NCBI GenBank assembly: GCA_947561395.2 | Contig: OX387182.1 | Span: forward strand, 44,013,949-44,077,948 | Direction: 5' to 3' | Length of the DNA: 64,000 bases | Source: Buxus sempervirens | Lineage: Eukaryota > Streptophyta > Magnoliopsida > Buxales > Buxaceae | Shown: positions 46,759 through 57,285 of the stretch, one piece after another | How positions within the stretch are numbered: position 1 is the first letter of the stretch | Layout: the number at the start of each line of letters is the position of its first letter | Program-made: the position numbers and the translations under genes | The notes under the pieces: generated by a model | What the model saw: only the letters and a program-made list of their open reading frames with translations | Databases searched by the model: none | Told to the model about the DNA's origin: nothing

Positions 46759-47470
46759 TAATTTGAGGAGGTAAATTTCATACCTGGGGGGTGTGAGAAA
46801 AAGAAGGAAAAGGGGACCACTGCTGAGAAAATGGTGAAGAAAGTGATGGAAAAATACCACTTTCACCCGGGGAAAGGCCTGGGAATCAATTTGCAGGGAA
46901 TGGTGGAGCCAATCACGGCCAAGAAACTGATCCCTAAAGTAGGTTTGGGCTTCAAGCCCAAAGGATGGAGAAGGATGAAGCATGAAGAAGGAGAGAAAAG
47001 AAGTAAAGGAAAACTCCTTCATTTAAGGGAAAGTTTCCCTAAACCCTCCTATACAATCCAAATATCTACTCCTATGGACCAGTCCAAGCCTCCCTACCGC
47101 AACATCAACCCATTTCAAAAGCCTTTTGTTTCGGCCTTGCAACCATACAACCCATCTCCAATACTGGAAGCAGCAAATGGGCCTAGGCCACAGCCAGAGC
47201 AGCAGACAGACTACTCTGAAGATGTTGGGGCTTTCTTCGCCATGACTGAAGGTGAAAAGACAGGAGCAGACATGGAGCTACCATTTATTGATTGGGTAGC
47301 AGTGAAGATTCCGGATGAGGTTATATCTGGACTATGCCCCATAGCAGGAAAGGGCAGTACCCACCCGGTGATGATGGCATCGGATTCCGGGCTTGAGGAG
47401 CGGGCTTGCACAATTTCCCCTGCTCTCGAAAAACTTTTTTTAAATAATTGGGAGGAAACTCCCCTTACTT
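46759..47470 (+). pseudogene. Tat#2 G-patch linker
   Basis: VNFIPGGCEKKKEKGTTAEK is followed by GKGLGINLQGMVEPITAKKL and KVGLGFKPKGW, a G-patch-like motif (46875-46960). A Pro-rich stretch then leads to the RT frame. The open piece is 46831-47544, so this segment itself is little damaged. Confidence 0.75.
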
Positions 47471-49383
47471 TTGAAGCAGCGTTTGTTCGGCAAACTAACG
47501 CGGCTTCAAAAAAAAACTCCAATAGTGGATTGCCATTTCCCTGAAGGTTTTAACGAGCCTTCGTCTTTAGGGGGATTATGTTTAGAGGGCCCACAAAAAA
47601 CCCAAAAAGATTTTTCTATTTTTTCTAGGAAATTTAATTTTTTCAAAAGGGTCCAAACCACTTATGAACCATATAATCAAACCGAATTGGACCAGGTTGA
47701 ATATGACTTCGACCTTGAGCTCGACTTTGACCTCATGGGGATCGAAGAAGAGACCGAGGTCGAAGAAGAAGACATTCCAAAAGAAATTGAATACCAATTG
47801 GAACGTCATGAAAAGGGGGTCCAACCTAATATTGAGGAGACCATATCCATAAATCTGGGGACCGAAGAGGACCCAAAAATTGTGAAAATCGGGTCATGCT
47901 TGTCTAATGTGCAGCAAAATGAAATGTCACGGTTCTTGGCAGGTTACAAGGATGTGTTTGCTTGGTCGTATCGGGACATACCGGGGTTGGACACGGACAT
48001 GGTGGTGCATAAGTTGCCAATTTTGCCAGGGGTTAAGCCCATTAAGCAGAAGCTGAGAAGATTAAAACCTGAATGGACCCTGAAGGTCAAGGATGAAGTG
48101 GTCAAACAATTTCAAGTCGGATTTTTGGCAGTCTCTACGTACCCTGAGTGGCTCGTAAACATAGTGCCGGTACCAAAGAAGGATGGGAAAGTCCAAATGT
48201 GCGTGGACTACAGAGACCTGAACAAGGCAAGCCCAAAGGATGATTTTCCGCTTCCACAAATCGGCATTCTGGTCGATAATACTGCGGTACATAGCCTGTT
48301 CTTGTTCATGGATGGGTTCTCTAGATACAATCAGATCAAGATGGTTAAGGAAGATCAAGAGAAAACAGCATTTATCACACCTTGGGGCACATTCCACTAC
48401 ACGGTCATGCCATTTGGGCTCAAGAATGCCGAGGCAATATATCGGCGGGCCATGATAGCACTATTCCATGACATGATCCACAAGGGGATGGAGGTCTACG
48501 TGGATGATATGATTTCCAAATCATGCAAAGAGGAGGACCACTTGATCAATTTGAAGAAGGTGTTTGATCTGCTCAGGAAATACAGTCTACGGCTTAACCC
48601 AGCTAAGTGTGTCTTTGGGGCTACATCAGGGAAGTTGCTGGGGTTTATAGTGAGCCGAAGAGGAATTGAAATTGACCCGGCTAAAGCCAAGGCCATAATT
48701 GAAATGCCAGCACCCAGAACCGAGAAGGAGGTTCGTGGTTTTCTCGGAAGAATTCAGTACATAAGCCGGTTCATAGCACAGCTTACTGCTATCTGTGAAC
48801 CAATTTTCAAGCTTCTGAGGAAAGATAACCCGACGGTCTGGAATGAGGATTGCCAGCAGGCCTTCGATACGATCAAGGAATATTTACTGAACCCGCCTGT
48901 GCTAGTACCACCAACTCCAGGACGACCACTGATCCTGTACTTGTTAGTGTTGGAAACATCGATGGGATGTGTCTTGGGGCAGCATGATGAGACTGGAAGA
49001 AAAGAAAGGGCAATTTACTATCTGAGTAAAAAATTCACGGAATATAAAGCCAAGTACTCACCATTGGAAAAGACTTGTTGTGCTCTAGTGTGGGCCACTC
49101 AGAGGCTAAGGCATTACTTCCTTAGTCACTCCACACTATTGATATCCCGGATGGACCTGCTGAAGTATTTATTTGAGAAACCGGCACTGACTGGTAGGAT
49201 GGCAAAGTGGCAACTGCTACTATCCGAATTTGATCTCACGTACATCACCCAGAAGGCGATCAAGGGTCAAGCCATAGCTGATCACCTGGCTACACATCCT
49301 TTGCCAGAATACCAACCCTTGAAGACCAACTTTCCAGATGAAGCAATTCTGTACACTGAAGAGGAGGAAAGTGAGAGTTCTTG
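47471..49383 (+). pseudogene. Tat#2 reverse transcriptase and first RNase H
   Basis: Open without stops through RT and the first RNase H. An acidic lead-in (DLELDFDLMGIEEE) is followed by DIPGLDTDMVVHKLP, PKKDGKVQMCVDYRDLNKAS, MDGFSRYNQI, MPFGLKNA, active site YVDDM (about 48498-48512) and YLSKKFTEYKAKYSPLEKTC. The first catalytic Asp of RNase H is missing (LYLLVLETSMGCVLGQ), as in Tat#1. Confidence 0.92.
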
Positions 49384-49960
49384 GCAGATGTTCTTCGATG
49401 GGGCCGCCAACATGAATGGGAATGGAATAGGGGCAGTCTTGGTCAAACCAGATGGTTCACACATCCCGATCGTAGTGAAGCTGAGATTCCAGTGCACCAA
49501 TAATATCGCAGAATATGAAGCATGCATAATTGGGTTGTAAGCCGCCATGGATCATGAAGTAGAAGAACTTGACGTATACGGGGATTCGAGTCTTATCATC
49601 TTCCAAACAACTGGTGAGTGGAAAACCAAGGATCACAAATTGATCCCCTATCACCAATATTTGGAAGAAATAAGCACAAATTTTACTCGAATTTCCTTCA
49701 ATTATATGCCAAGGGCCAAGAATCAGTTTGCAGATGCTCTAGCAACATTGGCTTCAATGGTCAGCATACTAGAAGGGGTAGACATCAGACCACTGGAAAT
49801 TGAGGTCCGAGATGAACCAGCTTACTGTCTTGTTCTAGAGGGAGCACCAGAAAAAGAAACACCGTGGTTTCAAGATATCAAAAATTTTTTGAACAATCGG
49901 AGTCTGCCAGAAAATGCCACTGCTGCTGAGAAGAGGACAATACAGAGGTTGGCGGGTTAG
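49384..49960 (+). pseudogene. Tat#2 second RNase H
   Basis: MFFDGAANMNGNGIGAVLVK, NIAEYEACIIGL, stop at 49538-49540 (Gln CAA to TAA), then YGDSSLIIFQTTGEW and NQFADALATLAS. All four acidic positions are present. It ends at a second Gln-to-stop change (49958-49960, LAG then TAG). Confidence 0.88.
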
Positions 49961-50861
49961 TTTCTGCTAAGTGGTGGACATTTGTACAAGAGGTCACATA
50001 ACGATATTCTGCTCAGATGTGTAGCCAAGACTGAATCGGAAAGACTGATTGAAACTGTACATGGAGGAGTTTGTGGGCCCCACATGAGCGGGCACATGCT
50101 GGCAAAGAAGATCTTGAGGTTGGGTTATTACTAGTCGACCATGGAACATGATTGCTGTATACATGTCAGGAGGTGTCATCAATGTCAAATCTATGCAGAT
50201 AATAAGCATGCACCCCCGGGTGAGTTGCACAACATGACATCGCCATGACCCTTCTCTATGTGGGGCATAGATGTCATTGGCATGATCTCCCCTAAGGCAT
50301 CGAATGGACACAGATTCATCCTGGTGGCAATTGACTACTTCACTAAATGGGTAGAGGCAGCTTCATATGCAAACATCACAAGCAACCATGTTATTAAGTT
50401 TTTGAAGCACAACATCATTTGTCGCTATGGACTGCCAAGTGCCATAGTATCAGACAACGCTTCAAATATTAAGAACAAGGACATGAAGAAGATGTGTGAG
50501 CAGTTTTAGATCACCCACCACAGGTCAGCTCCTTACAGGCCAAAGATGAATGGGGCAGTAGAAGCAGCAAATAAAAATATAAAGAAAATCATTCAGAAGA
50601 TGGTAGTGAGTCACAAGGATTGGCATGAAATGCTGCCACTTGCTCTACATGCCTACAGAACCTCAATCCGGACTTCGACTGGGGCAACCCTGTATTCACT
50701 AGTCTATGGAATGGAAGCAGTCTTGCTAGTGGAAGTAGAAATCCCATCACTCAGAGTGCTCATGGAAGCAGAACTAGAAGAAGCCGAATGGGTACAGTCA
50801 AGACATGATCAACTCAACCTGATAGAAGAAAAGCAGTTGAAAGCGCTTTGTCATGGCCAAT
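49961..50861 (+). pseudogene. Tat#2 integrase, 3' truncated
   Basis: ETVHGGVCGPHM and CHQCQIYADNKHAPP form the zinc region. The core WGIDVIGMISPKAS, IVSDNASNIKNKD and MNGAVEAANKN keeps the three acidic residues. Stops at about 50132 (Trp TGG to TAG), 50247 (Trp TGG to TGA) and 50507 (Gln CAG to TAG) interrupt it. After LKALCHGQ the sequence switches to the solo LTR. Confidence 0.9.
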
Positions 50862-51422
50862 TGCCCCGGATCCGAGTCACGAAATAACACCGTAACTCAT
50901 CCCCGGAGGTTAATTTAAAACACAGGATCGCAATATCAGAGTGAAGGAAAAACATGAATACAACAATAGCTATATAATAGAGTGCGCTAAAATATTCCCA
51001 AACTAAAATAAAACTCACATGTCCAAGTAACTACCCGCAAGTATCGAGCTCTCCAAGAGTATCTGAAAACAAAACAAAAGCAACGGGGTGAGATACGAAT
51101 ATCCCAGTGAGCAGCACATGCATGCACAAATACATTTAGTTCAGTTCTAAAACATGCCATGATTACAAACCATATACAACGATGATAACACGTATAACCC
51201 AACAAAACTTCAACGATCCAATTTACATCCGTGAGGAAAACCATCGTATAAACCAAGCAGTAAAGATGGTATCAAATCATGCATATAGCCGTAAAGTCAC
51301 GTATAACTAGGTAACAACATATCGAAGAAATCATAGTTCAACAACTCAAAAGATATAACTCGGGTCCCAACCCGTATCAACAATAAAGTCACATCATAGC
51401 CATGCCCACGCCTCTCAATGTA

Positions 51423-51844
51423 TATCCGGCCTACTCAGGGTTTCGGATACTGAAATGATAGCGTCATCCAATGCCGGCCTACTCCGGGTATCGGCATTGA
51501 CAACACCATACCACTCAGGGTCACGATGCTGCTCTATACTAGCGGAAAAGATATTAATACCAGATAACCGATAAAACCACATTCAGTGAAGCATAAATAC
51601 CAATATACAAACAGATAAAACATATTGTGCCAAATAAACAAATCCCCACAGTGGTCAATGTCATGTAGTTGCTTAGATTGGTTAATCAACATGCCAGAGC
51701 GACATCCACACCTCCATGTACACAGTTTCGGCCTACTCAGGGTATCAGACACTCTGAAATGACGGCCTACTTAGGGTATCATCGTCCAATGCCGGCTTAC
51801 TCCGGGTATCAGCATTGACAACCAGGCCTACTCAGGGTTTCTGG
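51423..51844 (-). repeat. Hairpin series with constant 15-base loop and varying stems
   Basis: The loop GCCTACTCAGGGTTT (or ...GTAT) recurs about six times. Stems differ: TATCCG/CGGATA (51423-51449), AATGCCG/CGGCATT (51470-51498), AATGCCG/CAGCATT (51788-51816) and CCAG/CTGG (51822-51844). Two further loops (51731, 51765) have weak stems. Confidence 0.8.
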
Positions 51845-52885
51845 CTGCTCTACACCGGTCGTGGCAATACTCCATGGCCATGCCATTACACCAATAAAAC
51901 AAAATACATCACATTACTAAGCTTAGACTCTGGATCCAGGACAAGCTAAACCAGTAGTAAGTATAAAACTAGCAAATCAACCCAATGTATTTTCCATCAT
52001 GTAAAACTGACATATAGATCAACATGTTCAAGGGCATAACATGGGTCACTCAGGACCAACTTACTTCCTCATGGAGTCCTCAAAGTAAATTCTCAAATAA
52101 TTTCCCCCAGAACAGAATAAGAGATAATCCTAAACCGGTCACCGATATAAAACAATATTCAAGTAAATCATTCCTGAAGTGCACCGTGCATTCAAAGGTG
52201 AACTAGCATAATAGTGTAGATGAAATTTCAGTAAAACAAATATGGTTTCAAAACTGACTTTTCAGAAGTAAACACATTATACAGATTCAACTACAGCATT
52301 CAAACTTCGATTAAACATAAATCAGCAAAACATCTAGATTCTCAATTTCGCTCTCATAATCCAAATCAATCAAAACGAATGTTGTAAAAACCTCAAAACA
52401 CATTTTGGATGAGTGGAATAGTCTTAGGATCCCCTATAAGGTCACCATACCAAAAAGCAATCAATTCTGAGATAAAAAGTTTCGGACCTCAAAATATTCT
52501 AAGTCTGGTTAAAAACGTTGACTTTTGGTATATAATATTTCTAGACAAATCTACAAGGAGTTTCGAGCTCAAATTTTGGTTGTAGTCTATTGATGGGTAA
52601 ACACATCTCCTAGAATTTTCTGGGCTCCTGAATCACTCATCTGGGTATTAAACCCAAACCGGGCTTTTTGATAAAAATTGGGATTTAGGCATGAACTGGA
52701 AAGTAGAATTTTTATTGGCTAGGAATTAGACCTTGGAAGTATTTTTATTGGTTCCAAATTGGGGATAAAACCTTATTTACATGTAAAGACTTAAGTAAAT
52801 GGAGCAATAAATACACAGGACATTTACTTAAATGTCTTTCATGTAATTAAGGGGGCTATTTTCACCAAATTCCACAAATTGGGTA

Positions 52886-53155
52886 GGTGCGCTTACTTAA
52901 ATCGAGTGGGGGCGAGGTAGGCGCGAGATAGGCGCGAGGTTGGCGGATAGGTCTTGGTTTAAAATAAATAGGATGCGCTTACTTAACTCGAGTGGGCGCG
53001 AGCTAGGCGCGAGGTGAGCGTGAGGTTCGCGCGAAATGCACGTATGCATTTTTAGTACGCGCGAGGTAGGCGCGAGCTCGGCGTATAGGGCAATTGGTCC
53101 TTGCGCCCACTTCCTGAAGTCGGCGCAAGTGAGCGCCAACTGGGCGGATAGTACT
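52886..53155. repeat. CpG-rich direct repeats (AGGCGCGAG)
   Basis: At least nine copies of GGCGCGAG-like text in an otherwise AT-rich LTR, arranged in two units about 87 bp apart, each starting GCGCTTACTTAA and CGAGTGGG. Confidence 0.85.
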
Positions 53156-53713
53156 CTGGTTTTTGAGTTTCTGTTATTTCCAGATCTTCAACTCTGGCCG
53201 AACTTTTTCGGTCTGTAACAGTTTCTATAGTCTCCTAATATCCCTAGAACACATTCAAACTAGTTTTGAAATTATTCCAACACATTTTTATTTATCATCA
53301 TTCAGTTCTAAAGAAAACAGACTCGGACTATCTCCGTCCAGAAAACACATCAGTATCTCCTTCCAGAAAACATATGCATTCAGATTAAACCTACGAATAA
53401 TATGAAAACCCAGGTTTTAAAACAGTGCCACTCACCTTAAACGCGCTTCCAAGTCTTTGCAACAGCACCCTTCGTGAAGCAAAAACCAACCGAGACCCAC
53501 GACACACAGTCGATCGCCGCCCAGTTGATCGGCACCCAAACTCCTTCGTTTCGCGAGAGTCTTTCCTGGATACCCTTACCACAGAACAACTGGATCGGCA
53601 GGAAAAACCCAGACTTCTTCTCCTATCCAAACCCTATATCACCAGCCGCAATTGCCTTCAACTCAAAGTATCCCCAAACGAAAAGAAAACCCTACGAGTC
53701 TAAATACGCTAGG

Positions 53714-53721
53714 TATTTATA
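53714..53721 (-). promoter_or_regulatory. TATA box of solo LTR
   Basis: Complement TATAAATA, about 315 bases from the LTR sense start. Confidence 0.55.
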
Positions 53722-54035
53722 CTTACCTTATATACACTTTGCCGCTCGACGAGTTTTAAAACCATTTGATTTGGTGCATGCTAGCCCACGCAAGGATTCC
53801 TACCTATTCAACTCATTTAAGTGTGCGATCAGGTACCTGCCACTCCACAGATAACCTACACAGAATCTTCCCCAAATGAATAAATTTTTCCCATTTTAAA
53901 TAATTCATCCTATTTAGATTTTAAATTTAGCTCAAATAAATTTTCTCTTCTCAATTATTAAAATTTTTCATTAATTAAACTAATTAACAACAAAATCTAA
54001 AATATTTTTATGTTATTAAAATTTGGGATTTTACA

Positions 54036-55122
54036 GCCACATTTCAGCTAACAATACACTCCTCTTCCTCTGGTACCTCCTTTGAATGCCTTCTTTAACA
54101 GTTCTGTAAGCATCAGTAGAAGGACACAAGTTCTTAGCAATGCGATTGAAGATATCAGCCACTTTTTCATCACTGCCCAGAGTATGAATTAGAATCCCAC
54201 TTGATCTGAGTAGTTTGACATCGTCAGCATGATCAATGACTGATTAATCCATGAAACAAATGAAGTTGGTAACCCTGTTGTCCAAAGGATGATCCTCCTT
54301 GCACATCTCATAGGCTAGCATGTTCAGAAAAATGGCCTTGATTGATTCATCAACGGTGATCCAAGGGAGTGATAGATATGCGAATATTAGGTGAAAACGG
54401 AAATAGATGCTAGTCGAGAAGAAGAAGATACCTCGAACCTAACCCCAATTGATTGAAGCTCTTTGCTTGAATGAAATGACATTGCTTCCAAGCAACCATG
54501 AGAGCGAGGACTTTAGATGTGTTTGGGACCTAGATACATCTTCTGAAATATGTCGAGGAGACGAATGTTACCTTTTTCCATTTTTTCTGGAGGCAGGTAT
54601 GGCATACTAAAAATGTCCAATTGATTTCAATACATTTCCTGAACAAAATTGCAGGAAACATATAAAGATGTTGGGATATCAGGAGGATGCATTAAATAAA
54701 ATTTTAAGACATCAATTACAATTGAGGGAAGCTGGGTCTCCACCATAAGTAAGTCTTGAGCTACAAGAGCCATAGTATGAGTGCTTATTCCGGTAATAAA
54801 TCCACGTGCAATGGAGTGCATGTAGTAGGGAAGGAAGCAACCATCCAGAAACATAATCCTTGTGAAATGTTCATCATTGAACTTAGTCGTACCAGTACTC
54901 TTTCAAAGATGTGATTTATGCTCTCTCTAGAATTGTTGATAAAATGAATAGCGATATCAGTCTTGAAGTGTTCTCCTTCCTGGAGACCAGGCTATCCACG
55001 ATGATACGGACCAATTGAAACCATTTGGGATCATAACATGTTTTGTTAGACTCGACATCCCGCAACAGAGGTGGAACCAGTGGTATTTTAGCCCTTAGAG
55101 TCGAATATTTTGGTCTGTGCAT
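54036..55122 (-). pseudogene. DUF247-family gene relic
   Basis: The only host-type gene in the window. DUF247 proteins are plant-specific, with a C-terminal membrane segment; some act in grass self-incompatibility, most are uncharacterised. Pieces occur in family order across frames: IPLVPPLLRDVESNKTCYDP (55090-55030), then DEHFTRIMFLDGCFLPYYM (near 54870-54815), TMALVAQDLLMVETQLPSIV (near 54770), KELQSIGVRFE (near 54450), YEMCKEDHPLDNRVTNFICF (near 54310-54255), and SSGILIHTLGSDEKVADIFN. Several shifts and stops (for example FMD then TAA near 54245) break it. The 3' end with the expected membrane segment is cut by the solo LTR at 54035. Confidence 0.85.
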
Positions 55123-55393
55123 CCACTTGTCTCACCTACTTCTCCTTCTCCAAACTTTGCCATTTGGATTTCTCTAGCTTCATCCATCATCCTTCAACCT
55201 TGCTTTGTACAAAATTTGTTTCAAATTTATACACACAGGTCTCTTTTACCTTACAAAATTGGAAAGCATATTACACTACTTGCCCGTAAAAAATATTTTT
55301 TTGTTCTCTTTTTAACTCATTTTACATTGAAGTTCTATGTTTCCGATAATTTATAATCAAACGTGTCTTCCTCTTTTTTCTTTTTTGTTTTTT

Positions 55394-55632
55394 TAAGGCT
55401 ATGTTTGGTTCGATGGAAATCAATGGAAAGGACATTAAAAGAGTATTCTAATTTCCTTTGCTTCGTTTTCCTCTCGTTATGAAAGGAAAACATAGAGAGC
55501 TTTTTAATGGACAAAAGGGGGCCTTTTGGAATATTACTTTCTGATGGCCCCACATTTTCATATGAACCAAACACATGGAAAGTTCATTTTCCTTTACTTT
55601 CCTATAAGTTTTTCCATCCAAACACAGCCTTA
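55394..55632. mobile_element. MITE-like element, 239 bp
   Basis: Ends are inverted repeats: TAAGGCTATGTTTGG at the left, and CCAAACACAGCCTTA at the right (one mismatch). The interior has further ATGGAAA-type inverted pieces and no coding. Flanking duplication is unclear (TTA/TAA possible), so the superfamily is not assigned. Confidence 0.7.
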
Positions 55633-56139
55633 GTTTTATAACCTTTTTCTTTTTTTATTCATTTTTTTATCGTCGATGTTTTTTGAAATGTAGAATTGAC
55701 TACCCACTTTTCTTTTGTATTTAAGTTTAATCTATTAGGCAAACTAAGAAGTGAGTTATATTTTAAGATATTGTAAAAAAAAAGAGTTAAAATTATTAAT
55801 TCTTATATATATAAAACTAATCGAAATATTCAGAAAAGATAAAAATCAAGAATAGTGGATTTGATAAGAGATGATAATATTTTTGAGGTAACCAAAATAA
55901 GCAAAACTTGATATAGATTGCATGTTTCTAAAGTACATTCGACTACAAAACAGCAAAATTAGCTTAAAAAAATGAATAAGAAAGAAGAAGAAAAATCCAA
56001 ATTAAGGCTTTTAAAATTTTAAATGTGCATGATTGATTACTATCGCTCTTTGTACAAAATGTAATAGTGAGTATTGATTCAAAAAATTTAAAAGAGATCT
56101 AGTCTTTCTGAACTCATGGAACTAATTTGAGAAAGCTAG
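55633..56139. other. AT-rich intergenic sequence, nothing recognised
   Basis: No frame, repeat family or structured element could be supported here. The same holds for 55123-55393, upstream of the DUF247 relic. Confidence 0.5.
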
Positions 56140-56461
56140 TGTTTACACCCTATATAACCGACGAATAAGAGACGGACACGTGGTGCCTAGGTGGCTTGAT
56201 TAGGCCACGACATCAAGGCCGTAGACTTTGAAGGGTTGAGCAGGCAACATCAGCATGCATACAGAAGAATGCGGTTCGAGCCACGCAAGCCAATACGACA
56301 AAACCATAAATATCAGAAGATCGTGCCATCGGCCGTTCAAGAATAAAACTATTTTTAGATCATGGCTGGGCGGTTATCACTTTGAAACAGAGAACTGAAG
56401 ATAACCAACCGCCATGAAGATCGTGCGAGAGTAGGACGTTGAGCAACCGTCAAGGAGCGGC

Positions 56462-56468
56462 TATAAAA
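56462..56468 (+). promoter_or_regulatory. TATA box of Tat#3 LTR
   Basis: TATAAAA in GCGGCTATAAAAGGCCCC, followed about 30 bases later by AGCTCAGGG, a plausible transcription start region. Confidence 0.75.
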
Positions 56469-56959
56469 GGCCCCAATTCGAAGAGCTCAGGGACAAAATC
56501 CACACAACCGCAACCGGTTATTATATTATTTTGATCATCCGTGATCCTTTATCCCCTCTAATACAGACGGATAAACTAGGACTTCTCTCACTGCTTCCAG
56601 TCGCAGTGACATCTTAGACCCCTATTTACTCCGATTAACACCAGAATCCTGCCACCGGATAGTAAGTTGAGGCCGCCCCTGACTCGTAGTTCTGTCCTTA
56701 CAGAATCCCGAGCAGCCGGTCCCGAGACTCGCTCTGTTCACGCCAGGTGACTCGTGTATTTTCGGGTAAGCAGCAATCCAAGGTGAACCCCCTGAATTGG
56801 CTTTGCTAGCAGCCGCCCCTTTCCTCCTGCGCTTATACCCGATTACGGCTATAAGACCAGGATAGGCCGGTCCTGCGAGCCCTGTCGGTTTTCTTTTTTA
56901 CTTTTGTTTCCCTTTTGAGGATTATCTGTTGTCGTTTTCGGCTATTCGGCCGATTTATT

Positions 56960-56965
56960 AATAAA
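56960..56965 (+). terminator. Polyadenylation signal in Tat#3 LTR
   Basis: AATAAA followed by GGATTTGTGTG, about 500 bases after the TATA box; it fits the R-region end. Confidence 0.55.
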
Positions 56966-57244
56966 GGATTTGTGTGCCGTTAGTTGCTTTCGCTTTCAAA
57001 CACTTACAAGAACCCGAAACGAAGACCGAACCCCTAGTCTTCATACCATCGCCTGACCGATTTTATTACAGGTGACTTGCAGTACGACTGAACCGATCCC
57101 GGTTCAGATTCGGAACAGGTGCCCGGGGTCAGGAATCGACTCGAAAATCATTGTATCAAACGATACTGGCACGCCCGCGTAGAGACACATCACCACCTTC
57201 GACACGTGTCCACACCGGCCCATTTTTGGAGCAACATCCCTTTT

Positions 57245-57262
57245 TGGCACGCCCGGTGGGAC
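57245..57262 (+). other. Primer-site-like motif of Tat#3
   Basis: TGGCACGCCCGGTGGGAC, a motif found before gag in many Tat elements. A second partial copy, TGGCACGCCCG, lies at 57167. Which one, if either, primes reverse transcription is not decided here. Confidence 0.5.
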
Positions 57263-57285
57263 CATTAGTCTTTGAAAGAGCACTA

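Larger units (their letters stand above)
42190..50861 (+). mobile_element. Tat#2: Tat-lineage retrotransposon, both ends lost
   Basis: Close relative of Tat#1 in opposite orientation: leader, tandem array, gag, protease, G-patch linker, RT-RNase H, second RNase H and integrase. The left end is cut by A2 at 42189, the right end inside integrase at 50861 (after LCHGQ; the matching part of Tat#1 continues LYQRRMARAYNKK). All coding parts are broken by stops or shifts. Confidence 0.92.
50862..54035 (-). mobile_element. Tekay-type solo LTR without matching target duplication
   Basis: On the plus strand it runs from TGCCCCGGATCC to ATTTTACA (3174 bp, close to the 3183 bp LTR of Tekay1). In sense it starts TGTAAAATCCC. 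The flanks are CCAAT on the left and GCCAC on the right, which do not match. The left neighbour is Tat#2 integrase, the right a DUF247 relic cut at its 3' end. This suggests recombination between two different insertions with loss of what lay between. Confidence 0.82.
56140..57070 (+). mobile_element. 5' LTR of Tat#3 (3' limit uncertain)
   Basis: Starts TGTTTACACCC. It contains a TATA box at 56462 and AATAAA at 56960. A possible end is TTTTATTACA at about 57071; ends up to 57240 cannot be excluded because the second LTR is outside the window. Confidence 0.65.

Noticed and set aside
50857..54040. Target duplication around the Tekay-type solo LTR (GCCAA versus GCCAC)
   Set aside because: It requires the LTR to start without TG and still has a mismatch; flanking sequences belong to unrelated loci.
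54627..55122. Functional DUF247 gene
   Set aside because: Domain pieces lie in different frames with stops, and the 3' end is missing.
57151..57285. Upstream start of Tat#3 ORF1 at 57151
   Set aside because: This part reads through the primer-site motif and leader; the ATG at 57286 fits a gag start better.
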